This document shows positions 1 to 8,640 of a DNA stretch of 64,000 bases, in pieces. Numbering within the stretch: position 1 is the first letter of the stretch; each line of letters starts with the position of its first letter. The notes under the pieces are model-generated. The model worked only from the letters and a program-made list of their open reading frames with translations. It searched no databases and had not been told where the DNA came from. The translations under genes and the position numbers were made by a program. The DNA is from an uncultured Bacteroidales bacterium (GTDB lineage: Bacteria > Bacteroidota > Bacteroidia > Bacteroidales > Muribaculaceae): assembly GCA_902776955.1 (NCBI GenBank), contig CACYSG010000007.1:1-64000 (forward strand). Direction: 5' to 3'.

Positions 1-65
1 AATTTCAACAATGTCAAAGAACTCAATGGTTCAAGTGAACCGAGTTTATTTGAAAATTTTATTTA

Positions 66-653
66 TTAACCGTCCACAATTTTTAGTGGACAGCAATGGT
101 TTCTAACTATTTCTTCAGCAACCTTTCGCATCTCTTTCAATTCGCTATCGTCATTGATGTGTCTGAACTTGACAACGACTTCAGCTTTTTGGTCAATAAA
201 CCCGTAGATTTCTATCTCCCTATCACTGGTCATGCCGAAACCGTCATCATCCATATAATAACGGCCATCAGGATTGAGTTGCCAACTCACCATAGATACG
301 CCATTAACAAAACCTCGAATGAACGAAGGAAAGTGAAAAGAAAGCGTCCTTGCTCGCTCTTGAGCGTCTTCTGGTAACTTCTTTAGCGAATCCCAGTCAA
401 TATCATTTTCAGTCACTGTCACGAGGTATTCATCACCATCCATGAACTCGTAAGCGCATTTTGTATTATGGTTCAGTATGAAACGGGGCTTCCACCATCC
501 CCATATACACTCATGTATGACTGCCATGCCTTCACCTGCTTGACAAGTTTCATAGATGTGGGTGTTGTATTTTGGGGTGTTAAGAAGTTTATAGAGCTTT
601 TCATCATAACTCTCATTTCCCGACATCTTACTGATTTTTGTGTAGATGCTCAT
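66..653 (-). CDS. hypothetical protein, 195 aa
   Basis: I do not recognise this protein. It is soluble, acidic and rich in aromatic residues, with no signal peptide or membrane segment. Two cysteines sit together near the C-terminus (NHCCPLK). The first Met (MSIYTK) is used; a Met at codon 10 (MSGNES) is an alternative. It is the last gene of a minus-strand series running from about 3.2 kb down to the window edge. Composition and setting (AT-rich accessory DNA beside a broken gene) fit a strain-variable gene. No function is assigned. Confidence 0.6.
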   Translation of the reverse strand: MSIYTKISKMSGNESYDEKLYKLLNTPKYNTHIYETCQAGEGMAVIHECIWGWWKPRFILNHNTKCAYEFMDGDEYLVTVTENDIDWDSLKKLPEDAQERARTLSFHFPSFIRGFVNGVSMVSWQLNPDGRYYMDDDGFGMTSDREIEIYGFIDQKAEVVVKFRHINDDSELKEMRKVAEEIVRNHCCPLKIVDG

Positions 654-685
654 AACTAAAAGAATTAACGTTTTGTGTAACTATA

Positions 686-1865
686 TTACTTCAAGCCGAT
701 GCACCATTTGGCTCGGTCGGTGAGATAAGTCATAAAACGGCTGTAGGGTATTTTGAAGTGGAAACATCCAGCTGCAAAACAGGATATCTCGTAGGGTTGG
801 AACGAGAAAAGCACACCATCTGGAGTCAAGGAGGGCATGGGTAGCAATATCTCTCCTGTCGGGTTGCCGTCATCGTCAACACGGCGAATGAAATCCCAAA
901 TGTCAGCATTCCATACTCTCGTGATGGACGCAGTCGTATGACACCAACTGGTCAGTATAATAGCCATGTACTCCCCCATTGTAGTCATCGGTGAACAACT
1001 GATAGGTCACGTATCTGTCATTGAAAAAACGGGCTCTAAGACTGATTATCGAATATAAAGCCGGTGGGAGATCTTCATCTTCTCGACCAAACTCCTCTTC
1101 TACATCAGCGAAGTAAGTGTCTGCAATATAATTGGCAACACTATAACGGTCGTTCAATTGACCTTGATAACCGCTGCGGTCTTTCCATTCGAAATTCAAA
1201 TAGGTGGATACCAACGATGGAAGCCTAACGGGACCTGTTATCTGTGCCAGTGCCACGGTTGCAATCCATTTGCTGATATGCTCGCTGTTGGTAATCGATG
1301 GCTTCGGGTAATCGATCTCAAGATTATTCATCACTCGGTCACAGAAATCTGCCTTGCGATCCCAGCGGTAGCGTTTCCAACCGGGCATTACTGGTGAACT
1401 AAGTGTCCTTAGTTTTTCAATGTCGGATGGGCTCTTGAAGTCAACTATCAGGGTTTTCTCTCCAGCCATGACTTTGATTACAGTGGGCGTAATGCTGTCT
1501 GTCTCAAAGTAGGTCAAGGAAGGATCCTCTGCCAGAAGAGTACTCTCTGTAAAGATAGCATAAGTCTTCAAATCGTCATCAGATGCGTATAGATAGGTCA
1601 CACCACATACAGTACAGATAGTGTCGATTGACCATGATGCTCCAGGCAAGAGTGCATTCAATTCAGCCGGCACAACCACATTAGTTTCTGTGCTTTCCTC
1701 TTGGCTGTCATCGTACTCTGAATACTCATAAACCGGCTCATCCACTTCATTCAAAAAAGCCCATTCATCTACCTCAATCTCTTTTTTGTTGAAATCGAGG
1801 GCATATAGGGCTGCTGAGAGAAGTCCAGCAATAATAATTGTCATTATGATGTGTCGCTTGCTCAT
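686..1865 (-). pseudogene. membrane-anchored RsiV-like (DUF3298) protein, frameshifted
   Basis: Two minus-strand reading frames belong to one protein. The upstream part starts at MSKRHIIM, has one N-terminal membrane anchor (IIAGLLSAALYAL) and an acidic linker. It runs to a GGVHGYYTDQLVSYD segment, the start of the DUF3298/RsiV C-terminal fold, then stops at 903. The second frame (to 686) carries the rest of that fold (LTPDGVLFSFQPYEIS, AAGCFHFKIPYS). The change of frame lies near 905-930. The stretch joining the two halves looks shorter than in intact relatives, so a small deletion may accompany it. DUF3298 proteins are typically exported. A sequencing error is possible. Confidence 0.6.
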
Positions 1866-1975
1866 GATGGTCGTATATAGTCGTTTTTGAATCCACAATA
1901 ATAGTAAAAATGCCAGCAATCCGCCTCAGTACCATATTATACGAACTGCTGGCATGAGTCTAAAACATTAATTGC

Positions 1976-3196
1976 CTACTTGACCACTTGACCTTTGCCG
2001 TTGACGATGACACTTTTTGAGTTTTCATCGGAGCAGAGATATAAATCGGGACCTATAGCTTCGATATTGTAATATGACGGCATGGTAACAATGTGACCAT
2101 CTGCAGTCATCAAACCTTCGTAGCAGTTACCTGCTGTATAGGCCCTCAATCGAGCGGTGGCTTTGGGATGATAGAACGTGGGTGTTTCATCATCTACTTC
2201 ATTGCACCAGTCCTCCTCTTCGTCTGCCGAGATGCATGCGACCTCCTGATCTTGCTGCTTTGGCTTTAGATAAGCGATGGCATCGGTCTCGTATTCCAAC
2301 ATACGGACAGATTTGATACAGAAGTCATTGATTAGATTACCTGCTAAATCGTACTTCCGAATCGTGTTGTTTGGCATGACCACATCAATGGTCTCATCGC
2401 AGTTGGTGATGATACATTCCATGAGCGGCAGGATGGGGTTCAGGTTCCTGTCAAGTACGCCCATCTTCTTGTCCTTTTCAACGCAAATCAGTGAATCTTG
2501 GCAAATAAGGATGTTGTTGTATTCAGCAGGCAGCACCATCTTACCCGTTGTGTCCATCAGACCTTGATAGTTGCCATCCTTACTATCGATTACACAGTAG
2601 CCCCAATGGTACACGTAACCATCCATCCATGGACGATAACGCAAATCAGGCTCAATCACTACCTTGCCGGTTGCGTCAATGAACTTGATGATACCACCCT
2701 CATCAACGCTGGCAAGCCCGTCCGAAAACACCCAGGCGTGGTCATACTTGGCAGGGATGACAACTTTGCCCGTGAACTTGTTGAAGTAGCCACGCTTTTT
2801 GCCATCGCTGTAGCAGACGAGAGAATCATCGCCCAAGGGCTTTGCGATCCATGCGATGTGCTTAATCGTACGTTCGCCAGTACGAGAATTGAAAACGTAA
2901 CCCCTGCCATCAACATGATTATGGTAATAAATATCTCGACTGACGAAAGTGTTTTCGTAACAATCCGGATCATCACATTCACTGTGCCGGGGTTTAACCT
3001 CATCAATTATTGCAATGACAGCAACGATTGCCAACATTGCCATAAAAATGGCCGCACTCGTGGCGAAAATGCCCCAGATCACCTTAGCATACGTACCACC
3101 CCTCTTGTAGCCGAACAGCCCGAAAAACCAACTCACGGCCTGACACACACCTTTCCACAATACAGTGAAAAACATCTTAGCTGAAACCTTTTTCAT
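1976..3196 (-). CDS. WG-repeat protein with N-terminal membrane anchor
   Basis: The 406-aa protein begins with a short cytoplasmic segment, then one hydrophobic helix at about residues 38-65 (GIFATSAAIFMAMLAIVAVIAIID), then a long exported domain. That domain is built of degenerate WG/KWG-type beta repeats, recognisable by phrases such as GYFNKFTGKVVIPAKYDHAWVFSDGLA, IKFIDATGKVVIEP and QGLMDTTGKMVLPAEYNNI. Such repeats make extracytoplasmic binding scaffolds of unknown ligand. The start at 3196 (MKKVSAK) puts the anchor in a normal position. It lies just upstream of the broken RsiV-like gene and may share its transcript. No enzyme motif is visible. Confidence 0.7.
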   Translation of the reverse strand: MKKVSAKMFFTVLWKGVCQAVSWFFGLFGYKRGGTYAKVIWGIFATSAAIFMAMLAIVAVIAIIDEVKPRHSECDDPDCYENTFVSRDIYYHNHVDGRGYVFNSRTGERTIKHIAWIAKPLGDDSLVCYSDGKKRGYFNKFTGKVVIPAKYDHAWVFSDGLASVDEGGIIKFIDATGKVVIEPDLRYRPWMDGYVYHWGYCVIDSKDGNYQGLMDTTGKMVLPAEYNNILICQDSLICVEKDKKMGVLDRNLNPILPLMECIITNCDETIDVVMPNNTIRKYDLAGNLINDFCIKSVRMLEYETDAIAYLKPKQQDQEVACISADEEEDWCNEVDDETPTFYHPKATARLRAYTAGNCYEGLMTADGHIVTMPSYYNIEAIGPDLYLCSDENSKSVIVNGKGQVVK

Positions 3197-3366
3197 TTTA
3201 CTGATGTCATTATAATCAACAATTCATGCTGATAATTCAACAAACAAGTAATAATTCGCATAACAGGTAGTTAACAGATAATTGAATCAGGTGTTAAATG
3301 AAGAAGCAATGCATCAAATGTATTGCTTCATTCATACAGAAGTTTCAGATGAGTCAAGATTTGTAA

Positions 3367-3495
3367 TCAATCAAACCAGTCTTCAACTGTTTCTACAACT
3401 GATTCGGCAGCGTCAACTACCTTTTCAATAATCTCGTCTTTGTGCTGTTGGAAAATACGATAGATTCCCACACCGATTTTAGTTAAGTTTTCCAT
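3367..3495 (-). CDS. 42-aa acidic amphipathic micropeptide
   Basis: A 43-codon frame starts ATG (MENLTKIG) and ends TGA. The product is a predicted amphipathic helix with a strongly acidic second half (VVDAAESVVETVEDWFD). It is too short for most gene callers. The evidence that it is expressed is its position: 42 nt downstream of a copy of the GTAAGA-N15-GCTCTTA promoter motif found ahead of four other short genes at this locus. Its acid-rich tail recalls the end of the 59-aa peptide at 8371-8550. No known family is recognised. Confidence 0.55.
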   Translation of the reverse strand: MENLTKIGVGIYRIFQQHKDEIIEKVVDAAESVVETVEDWFD

Positions 3496-3537
3496 ATTAA
3501 TTAATATTTAATTGTTAATAAAAAATGTTTCTATTAT

Positions 3538-3565
3538 AAAGAGCCGGAAACAAAAGAATTCTTAC
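3538..3565 (-). promoter_or_regulatory. ECF-type promoter motif, copy A
   Basis: Read on the minus strand: GTAAGA, 15 nt, GCTCTTT. The last base departs from the consensus GCTCTTA, but spacing is identical to the four other copies. It lies 42 nt before the ATG of the 42-aa peptide. I infer recognition by the sigma factor encoded at 7315-7983. Confidence 0.6.
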
Positions 3566-3573
3566 AAAAAGTG

Positions 3574-4458
3574 TCACTTTTTAAGATTTGCACCGCAATT
3601 CTGGCAAAACTGCCAGTGGCTCTCTATAGGTTGATGGCATCCTGGGCAGATGTTATCTGAATAGGTGCCATTCTCAATTTGAGTTTTGATTCGACAGAAA
3701 TCTTCGCTCTCACTCCACTTGAGTATTTCTCTTACACGAACGGCAGCGAAAGGATGATCACTAGTCGCGATGGCGTACATCTGCAAAGATTTGTTCCAGA
3801 AACCATCATTTCTTATTACCTCATATTGCTCAGCTTGTTGAGCCCAAAGATTTAAGTCCAACTGATCCGTAAGTGTTTTGGGGCCTCCGGCTAAACGAGC
3901 TTGAGAACGTGCTACCACCTCAGGGCTTGTGATTATTGCTGCGGCTCGGTCTGCTGAAAGTTCGCTCTTGCGATTCCAATAGAATAAAGCCAGTTTTAAT
4001 GGAGCGGCAATTAATCCCGTTGGGTCAATAGAGTTTATGCCTCCCAACACAAACGAGGCGAGGTTTGAGTAAAGAACATGCCGGCAAAGAATATGTCCGC
4101 ATTCATGAGCGATAACACTATCAAGTTCTTCAGAGGAGAGCATCTCTACCAATCCAGAAGTAATCTGGATATAAATCCTTGTGTCGCCAAATGTCCAGGC
4201 GTTTGGCATAGGGTTCATTGTGAGATAGAAGTCAGGAACCTCAATACCTAATTTCTCACAAATTGGCGGAAGTCGATTGTAAAGCTGTGGCAACTGTGAT
4301 GGTGATAATTGTACACATGAAGCCATATTAACCCCATGCATGATTTGCTCATAGCCAACAGCCAAAAACTTCTTCGTTAATGCGGTCAATCCTGGAACGT
4401 TTTGGAGTTGCCTGAGAGCTGCTGCGTCCTCGGGATGAATAAAGTCTGATGGATTCAT
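3574..4458 (-). CDS. M48-family metalloprotease with C-terminal zinc ribbon
   Basis: The 294-aa protein has the M48 zinc-protease core: HECGH in the segment SVIAHECGHILCRH (about residues 138-142), and the third-ligand glutamate in NRKSELSADRAA downstream. Unlike HtpX it lacks the N-terminal membrane helices, so it is probably cytoplasmic or peripheral. The last 25 residues form a double CxxC zinc ribbon (CPGCHQPI ... FCQNCGANL). This tail also occurs on the gene just upstream and on the anti-sigma-like protein. The ATG is 27 nt after the preceding stop, so both genes likely share promoter copy B. Substrate unknown; a regulated protease of the sigma system is a reasonable inference. Confidence 0.85.
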   Translation of the reverse strand: MNPSDFIHPEDAAALRQLQNVPGLTALTKKFLAVGYEQIMHGVNMASCVQLSPSQLPQLYNRLPPICEKLGIEVPDFYLTMNPMPNAWTFGDTRIYIQITSGLVEMLSSEELDSVIAHECGHILCRHVLYSNLASFVLGGINSIDPTGLIAAPLKLALFYWNRKSELSADRAAAIITSPEVVARSQARLAGGPKTLTDQLDLNLWAQQAEQYEVIRNDGFWNKSLQMYAIATSDHPFAAVRVREILKWSESEDFCRIKTQIENGTYSDNICPGCHQPIESHWQFCQNCGANLKK

Positions 4459-4485
4459 AATTCCTATAAGTTTGAGTATTAATAG

Positions 4486-4959
4486 TTATGCGGTAAGTCT
4501 TGACCCACAGATAGTACAGAAACTGGTTCCTGAAATCATAGATGCGCCACAGTGAGGGCATATCTGTTTCAATGTTGCCGCTTGTTCTGCAAGGTTAATT
4601 GCTGTATCATCAAGCTTGGATTGTTTGATGAGGCCCCAAATTTGGGTCAGTAGTACAGGCCAAGTCACAAATAACGTAATCATCGTTGGAATGACTTGCT
4701 GGCCAAATATGCCAACGCCAGCATCAACCAATACGCCATCATTTTGTGGCCGAAGTCTGATGTCGAGAGCCGTCCGCAGACCAAGAATTGCCTTGAAAAT
4801 GCCACCCTTGGTTATTGTGACTTGCCGCCCCCCTCCGAACAATGGAGCGGAAGAATATTCATATCCTTCCCCTGTGAAATAATTTACGATGTTTTGTTCC
4901 ATCACAGGAATTGCGCTTTCGGTAGCAGCAATCAGTTTAGATGAATGGAATAGTGCCAT
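4486..4959 (-). CDS. small zinc-ribbon protein
   Basis: The 157-aa protein has an N-terminal alpha/beta part, then a hydrophobic segment (QQVIPTMITLFVTWPVLLTQIWGLI, about residues 86-112) that could touch or span the membrane. It ends in a zinc ribbon (CPHCGASM ... FCTICGSRL). It is the first gene after promoter copy B and precedes the M48 protease by 27 nt. Family members of this shape are usually annotated only as zinc-ribbon proteins. No function is known to me; a membrane-adjacent partner of the protease is plausible. Confidence 0.7.
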   Translation of the reverse strand: MALFHSSKLIAATESAIPVMEQNIVNYFTGEGYEYSSAPLFGGGRQVTITKGGIFKAILGLRTALDIRLRPQNDGVLVDAGVGIFGQQVIPTMITLFVTWPVLLTQIWGLIKQSKLDDTAINLAEQAATLKQICPHCGASMISGTSFCTICGSRLTA

Positions 4960-5002
4960 AATAACTGTAGTTTAGTTGGTGAGTAATTAACTTGTTTATC
5001 TA

Positions 5003-5030
5003 TAAGAGCGCTTTTTTCGAGGAATCTTAC
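5003..5030 (-). promoter_or_regulatory. ECF-type promoter motif, copy B
   Basis: Minus strand: GTAAGA, 15 nt, GCTCTTAT. It lies 43 nt upstream of the zinc-ribbon gene start at 4959. The match to the motif core is perfect. Confidence 0.65.
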
Positions 5031-5172
5031 ATTTAAAAATGAAACAAATGCACAAAACCGAAAAACCAACTTAAAATGTTTATTTAATTGCGAAGTATAC
5101 ACAACATCCTGGCCAAAATATCGGGATGACCAGAATGAATACGAGCTTAAGCTAATGTGTTAAGACTAAATC

Positions 5173-6045
5173 TTATTTTAAATAATACTTACTTCTTTCT
5201 TCTATAGTTAAAGAACGATTCTTAAATCTTTCACGTGTGCTATCCAAAAGCAACTGATAAGGAGTGAACGACCATAATTTTATTGTACCATCTTTCGATG
5301 CTGATAGAATCAAATTGCTTTCATTATTGAAAGTAACAGTTCTCACATAGTCATTATGTCCATATAATGTGAGGATAAGATTAAAGGTCTTGGACTCCTA
5401 GGTCTTTATGGTTTTGTCAAAAGATGAGGATACCAAATAATTTCCATCTGGGCGATAAGAAACAAATGTCACTATGTTTGTATGGCCACCTATTATCTTC
5501 AATAATTTACCATTTTCAAAATCCCATACTCTAATATTTCCATCCCATGATGATGCAACAATTTTGCGTCCGTCAGGACTAATTGCAGCAGATGTTATAT
5601 CATTGGAAGTGGAATCTTTTAATTCTTTTAGTAATTGTCCTGTTCTGGCGTCCCAAATTTTTAATTTCGACTTTATTAGGAAACGACCCATTACCACTAT
5701 TGAGATGATCTTTTCCCATTTGGAGTAATTGAAACCGAACGCGTCCAATTATCTTCATGACCTTTCCATACTGCAGTTTGGCGTTTTGTATTCACATCCC
5801 ATATTCTAATACAATCATCAGAAAAAGACGTGACGACATATTTGCCACTTGGGTCAAATGATACTTCGTAATACTAGTTTAAAAGATTAAAAGAGTATTT
5901 CGTATCAGCTATTAAATCTCAAAGCATAACATCCTCTAATGACGGTAATGATCCAATTTATGTTGAAGCCATTCCGCCCACTTGTTATCCTTATGTTGAT
6001 AGCTTATTAAAGCATAGTAATTACGACTGAATCCTATACCCTTTA
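5173..6045 (-). pseudogene. decayed TIR-WD40 protein gene
   Basis: Fragments in different minus-strand frames add up to one dead gene. Near 5957-6045 the frame reads SRNYYALISYQHKDNKWAEWLQ, the characteristic start of Bacteroidota TIR-WD40 proteins, then stops. From about 5875 down, WD40 blades follow with frameshifts and stops: RIWDVNTKRQTAVWKGHEDNW, KLKIWDARTGQLLKELKD, IRVWDFENGKLLKIIGGHTN, and finally TIKLWSFTPYQLLLD ending with a natural stop at 5173. The middle of the TIR domain and most blades are missing. The longest surviving frame is 5398-5748. Confidence 0.75.
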
Positions 6046-6242
6046 CATTTGATCTAGATTGTATTCATTCAAAAAAGCGTAAATATTTCTATATCTCAAG
6101 TAATTATGCTTTTATCAATCCGCACTAAAAGAAACGGATTTAATCTGAATAATAGATAATTCTCTGACAAATAATATAACTTCAAATTAAGAATAATTGT
6201 CACGATGAGTGGGTGAATTCTTATTTTGACATATCACATTAA

Positions 6243-7334
6243 TCAAATGAAGTCTTTCCAGGAGATGGGTTGTCCACAGTTTTCGCAGAATGACTGACTC
6301 TTGAAAATCGGCCTACCACATTTTGAGCATTTATAAGCGTCGTCTTTGGCTTTAATTCGTCTCATCAGCTGGTTGTATAGGGGAGTATTATCATTCTTGA
6401 CAATGTCATACCCTAATTTCCGCAGCAATTTGATAGTATTGAATGCCATATTCCGGTCATATTCTTTTTCGCTCTCTGGTAATTGAGCATAAGGAACCAT
6501 ACAAGGATTATGGGTATCATCACGAACTGGACCATATTCAATACCTTCAGCCTTTCGCATTGAGGCCCAAACTTCATGGGCATTTTCTGCAATAGCTTCA
6601 CGCAGTTCAAGTAACTCATTATCTAATTGGACGTCATCGACCCGAATTGGACTAGGGCAATAAACGCCATCCGGCTTCTTGGTTGTGATTGTATAGTAGT
6701 TTGAGTCAGACCATGCTTTTATGAAAATGTCTTCATCTATAACGTCTGTCGGGCTTTGTAAAGATGGATCATAGCAACGAACTTTATGTTCGGCTGAAAG
6801 GTAATCAAGCACTACAATAGCATGATTGGGATCTTTGTTTTCAGTAGAAACTCTCAATTTATCGATATTGACAACTACAATGACATCTTCACCATTAAGA
6901 ATGGCTTCTTGTAGCTGCTGTATATTTGTTTCATATGAGCGTTTAACCTGTAATCCATGCCGTTCCAAAAGGCGTCCCATATTATACAAAGGAGTTCCCT
7001 TTTCTTTTAGCCAACTATTTGACAAGGCTTCTTCTGTCAACTCATTCTCCTCAATATTGATTCCGTGTTTTTGTAATATGAACTGTTCGCAAAACACGTC
7101 ACATAAATTATTCTGAGTTGATGCTGCTAACCTGGTCATTGGATGTACATCATAATCCTCTAATTCATCATCTCCCAGTGATTCTTGAAGTCGCTCAATG
7201 GTGATGATATATTCTTGTAGTTCTTCGTCATGAGCAATTGCGTCAAGCACTAGTGCCATCTCTGCCTCATTGACATTGCCATCCAGATAGCGATCAATTA
7301 GCTCATCTGTGACTTTATTGATTTTTTTGTTCAT
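6243..7334 (-). CDS. putative anti-sigma factor with C39-like, RyR and zinc-ribbon domains
   Basis: The 363-aa protein has four visible parts. Residues 1-50 (DELIDRYLDGNVNEAEMALV ...) resemble the N-terminus of Bacteroidota anti-sigma factors. Residues about 70-215 look like a C39-type papain fold: a Cys in NLCDVFCEQF, a His in DPNHAIVVLDY, and an Asp in RCYDPSL. Residues about 240-315 match a RyR domain (HEVWASMRKAEG ... YAQLPESEKEYDRNMA). The C-terminus is a zinc ribbon (CSKCGRPI ... FCENCGQPI). There is no membrane helix. Its start overlaps the sigma gene by 20 nt, implying coupled translation. The anti-sigma role is inferred from layout and N-terminus; peptidase activity is untested. Confidence 0.7.
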   Translation of the reverse strand: MNKKINKVTDELIDRYLDGNVNEAEMALVLDAIAHDEELQEYIITIERLQESLGDDELEDYDVHPMTRLAASTQNNLCDVFCEQFILQKHGINIEENELTEEALSNSWLKEKGTPLYNMGRLLERHGLQVKRSYETNIQQLQEAILNGEDVIVVVNIDKLRVSTENKDPNHAIVVLDYLSAEHKVRCYDPSLQSPTDVIDEDIFIKAWSDSNYYTITTKKPDGVYCPSPIRVDDVQLDNELLELREAIAENAHEVWASMRKAEGIEYGPVRDDTHNPCMVPYAQLPESEKEYDRNMAFNTIKLLRKLGYDIVKNDNTPLYNQLMRRIKAKDDAYKCSKCGRPIFKSQSFCENCGQPISWKDFI

Positions 7335-7983
7335 ATCCTTTTATTTTTTTGATTACAAATGCTGTTAAACTTGTCATTGCCCTTGTTGTTAGGTTTGACA
7401 TATTTTTATGTGAAACTCCAATTTCTCTTGCAATGTCTTTATCTGACATCTTTTGTACAATTTTAAGCTCCAATATCTTTGCATAAGTTGGCTGAGCTTT
7501 ACTGCCGAAAAAAGAAGCCGAACTGTAATCTTCGATCAATTTTTTAACAAGTTCAGTGTCGTTGCGTGCATCATAAATCTCAGCCAGAATAGCTGAACCG
7601 ATATCTGATACTGAATCTTCTTCTGGCGGCAATGATTTGACCGTTATTATAACCACATCTGGATTAGGGCGGCTTGTAACACCAAACTTTTCTAAAATTT
7701 CTTCATGATTTCTTTTTGCATTACGAGTTACGGTTCTCTGTAACCAGGAGTCAAAAGATTGGGGGTTCCTAATTTGCTTGAGTTTCTCACACTCATTTGC
7801 AATTAAACACTCAAATGCATGATCCCGTATTGTTTCCCAAATTTTTATATCAACTTCTGGAAAGTCAAAACGTGCAAGATCAAAAAAAAACGCTGAACAC
7901 TTACGATCTTCATAAATCACGCGATGAGCAGCTTCCAGGTCTCCATCGATCATGCGTATAATTAGTTCGATTCGAGTCATCAC
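7315..7983 (-). CDS. ECF-like RNA polymerase sigma factor
   Basis: This 222-aa protein is a sigma-70 family member of ECF type. The N-terminal half corresponds to region 2 (FDSWLQRTVTRNAKRNHEE holds the expected W and the basic DNA-contacting helix). The C-terminal half is region 4 with a helix-turn-helix (LKIVQKMSDKDIAREIGVSHKNMSNLTTRAM). It is followed by an overlapping anti-sigma-like gene. Upstream lie micro-ORFs and promoter copy C in the same direction, so the factor probably activates its own operon. The most likely target sequence is the GTAAGA-N15-GCTCTTA motif, because no other sigma gene is present and all five copies lie within 5 kb. Confidence 0.85.
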   Translation of the reverse strand: MMTRIELIIRMIDGDLEAAHRVIYEDRKCSAFFFDLARFDFPEVDIKIWETIRDHAFECLIANECEKLKQIRNPQSFDSWLQRTVTRNAKRNHEEILEKFGVTSRPNPDVVIITVKSLPPEEDSVSDIGSAILAEIYDARNDTELVKKLIEDYSSASFFGSKAQPTYAKILELKIVQKMSDKDIAREIGVSHKNMSNLTTRAMTSLTAFVIKKIKGYEQKNQ

Positions 7984-8061
7984 ATAAGTTATTAATTTAG
8001 TAATTCACAAAAATACTACTAAAATAAATCCCATGCAAGACTCGAACCGAATTTTTAATCA

Positions 8062-8115
8062 TCAATCGCCTAGAAATACATCAATAAGCGCTTGAATCAA
8101 ATCAATTAATCCCAT
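8062..8115 (-). CDS. 17-aa hydrophobic micropeptide
   Basis: A tiny frame, MGLIDLIQALIDVFLGD, ends with tandem TGA TGA. The peptide would form an amphipathic helix with one hydrophobic and one acidic face. It lies between the 44-aa frame and the sigma gene, same strand, inside the transcript expected from promoter copy C. It may be a real peptide, a leader, or chance; length alone cannot decide. Confidence 0.35.
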   Translation of the reverse strand: MGLIDLIQALIDVFLGD

Positions 8116-8166
8116 AGTAAAACATTTTTAGATTGATAAACAAATATCTTCATCAAGTGAAGTGAT

Positions 8167-8301
8167 TTACCATGGATACTGTTCTGCAATCTCAGCCCAA
8201 TCTGTGTCAGCATAAATGCCAATCACATCTTGTAGAATTGAATGCCCCGTCGCCAGCTTATAGCCAAAATTGGCAACCCTGAAAATTGTTAGAATACCCA
8301 T
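8167..8301 (-). CDS. 44-aa small protein
   Basis: An ATG-to-TAA frame of 45 codons starts MGILTIFRVANFGYKL and ends AEIAEQYPW. The first half is hydrophobic and basic, the second half acidic. It shares the MG(L/I)(I/L) opening of its two neighbours (17 aa and 59 aa). It lies 69 nt after the 59-aa frame, in the run leading to the sigma gene. No family recognised. Confidence 0.45.
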   Translation of the reverse strand: MGILTIFRVANFGYKLATGHSILQDVIGIYADTDWAEIAEQYPW

Positions 8302-8370
8302 AATTATCGATACAAAGTTAAAGATTAAACGAAGCTGAAACTCTTGTAAGCAAGACTGATAACAGGGGCC

Positions 8371-8550
8371 TTAGTCATCATCAAACAACCCGGCAGCGTC
8401 TGCTACACCATCACTCAGGCCCAGGGGATCAATGATTGTAGTCATAATACCCCACTTGATCTGGCGAACCCCTTTGTCAATGCGGTCATCGCCTTCCTTC
8501 CAACCTTTATAAAAGTTGTAAGCTCCCTTTCCAATACCAATAAGTCCCAT
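8371..8550 (-). CDS. 59-aa small protein, first gene of the sigma run
   Basis: A 60-codon frame starts MGLIGIGKGAYNFYKGWKEG and ends with an acid cluster (GLFDDD). It has a basic amphipathic first half and a hydrophobic middle (WGIMTTIIDPLGL), and no signal peptide. Promoter copy C and a leader hairpin precede it by 62 and 41 nt. Its acid-rich end recalls the 42-aa peptide downstream of copy A. It resembles small Bacteroidota proteins lacking any annotated function. Confidence 0.55.
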   Translation of the reverse strand: MGLIGIGKGAYNFYKGWKEGDDRIDKGVRQIKWGIMTTIIDPLGLSDGVADAAGLFDDD

Positions 8551-8591
8551 AATCTGTTAGTTTTAGAAATTAATGTAATGTTAATAACCCC

Positions 8592-8604
8592 GGCAACAAG
8601 TGCC
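8592..8604 (-). other. leader hairpin, copy C
   Basis: On the minus strand GGCA-CTTGT-TGCC folds into a 4-bp stem and is followed by GGGGTTA. It starts 8 nt after the -10-like element of copy C, so it would sit near the transcript 5' end. The same layout, GGCAA-AGG-TTGCC plus GGGGTTA, occurs after copy D, and a GGGG/CCCC version occurs after copy E. Confidence 0.45.
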
Positions 8605-8612
8605 TTCACTTA

Positions 8613-8640
8613 TAAGAGCCATCTTATTGGGATATCTTAC
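8613..8640 (-). promoter_or_regulatory. ECF-type promoter motif, copy C
   Basis: Minus strand: GTAAGA, 15 nt, GCTCTTAT. It is upstream of the 59-, 44- and 17-aa frames and then the sigma and anti-sigma genes, which suggests positive autoregulation. Confidence 0.65.

Noticed and set aside
6243..7334. C39-like domain as a bacteriocin-leader peptidase
   Set aside because: No ABC exporter is fused or adjacent and the micropeptides have no clear double-glycine leader.
8062..8115. 17-aa peptide as a phenol-soluble-modulin-like toxin
   Set aside because: It is amphipathic and of similar length, but such similarity is expected by chance at 17 residues and no export system is nearby.
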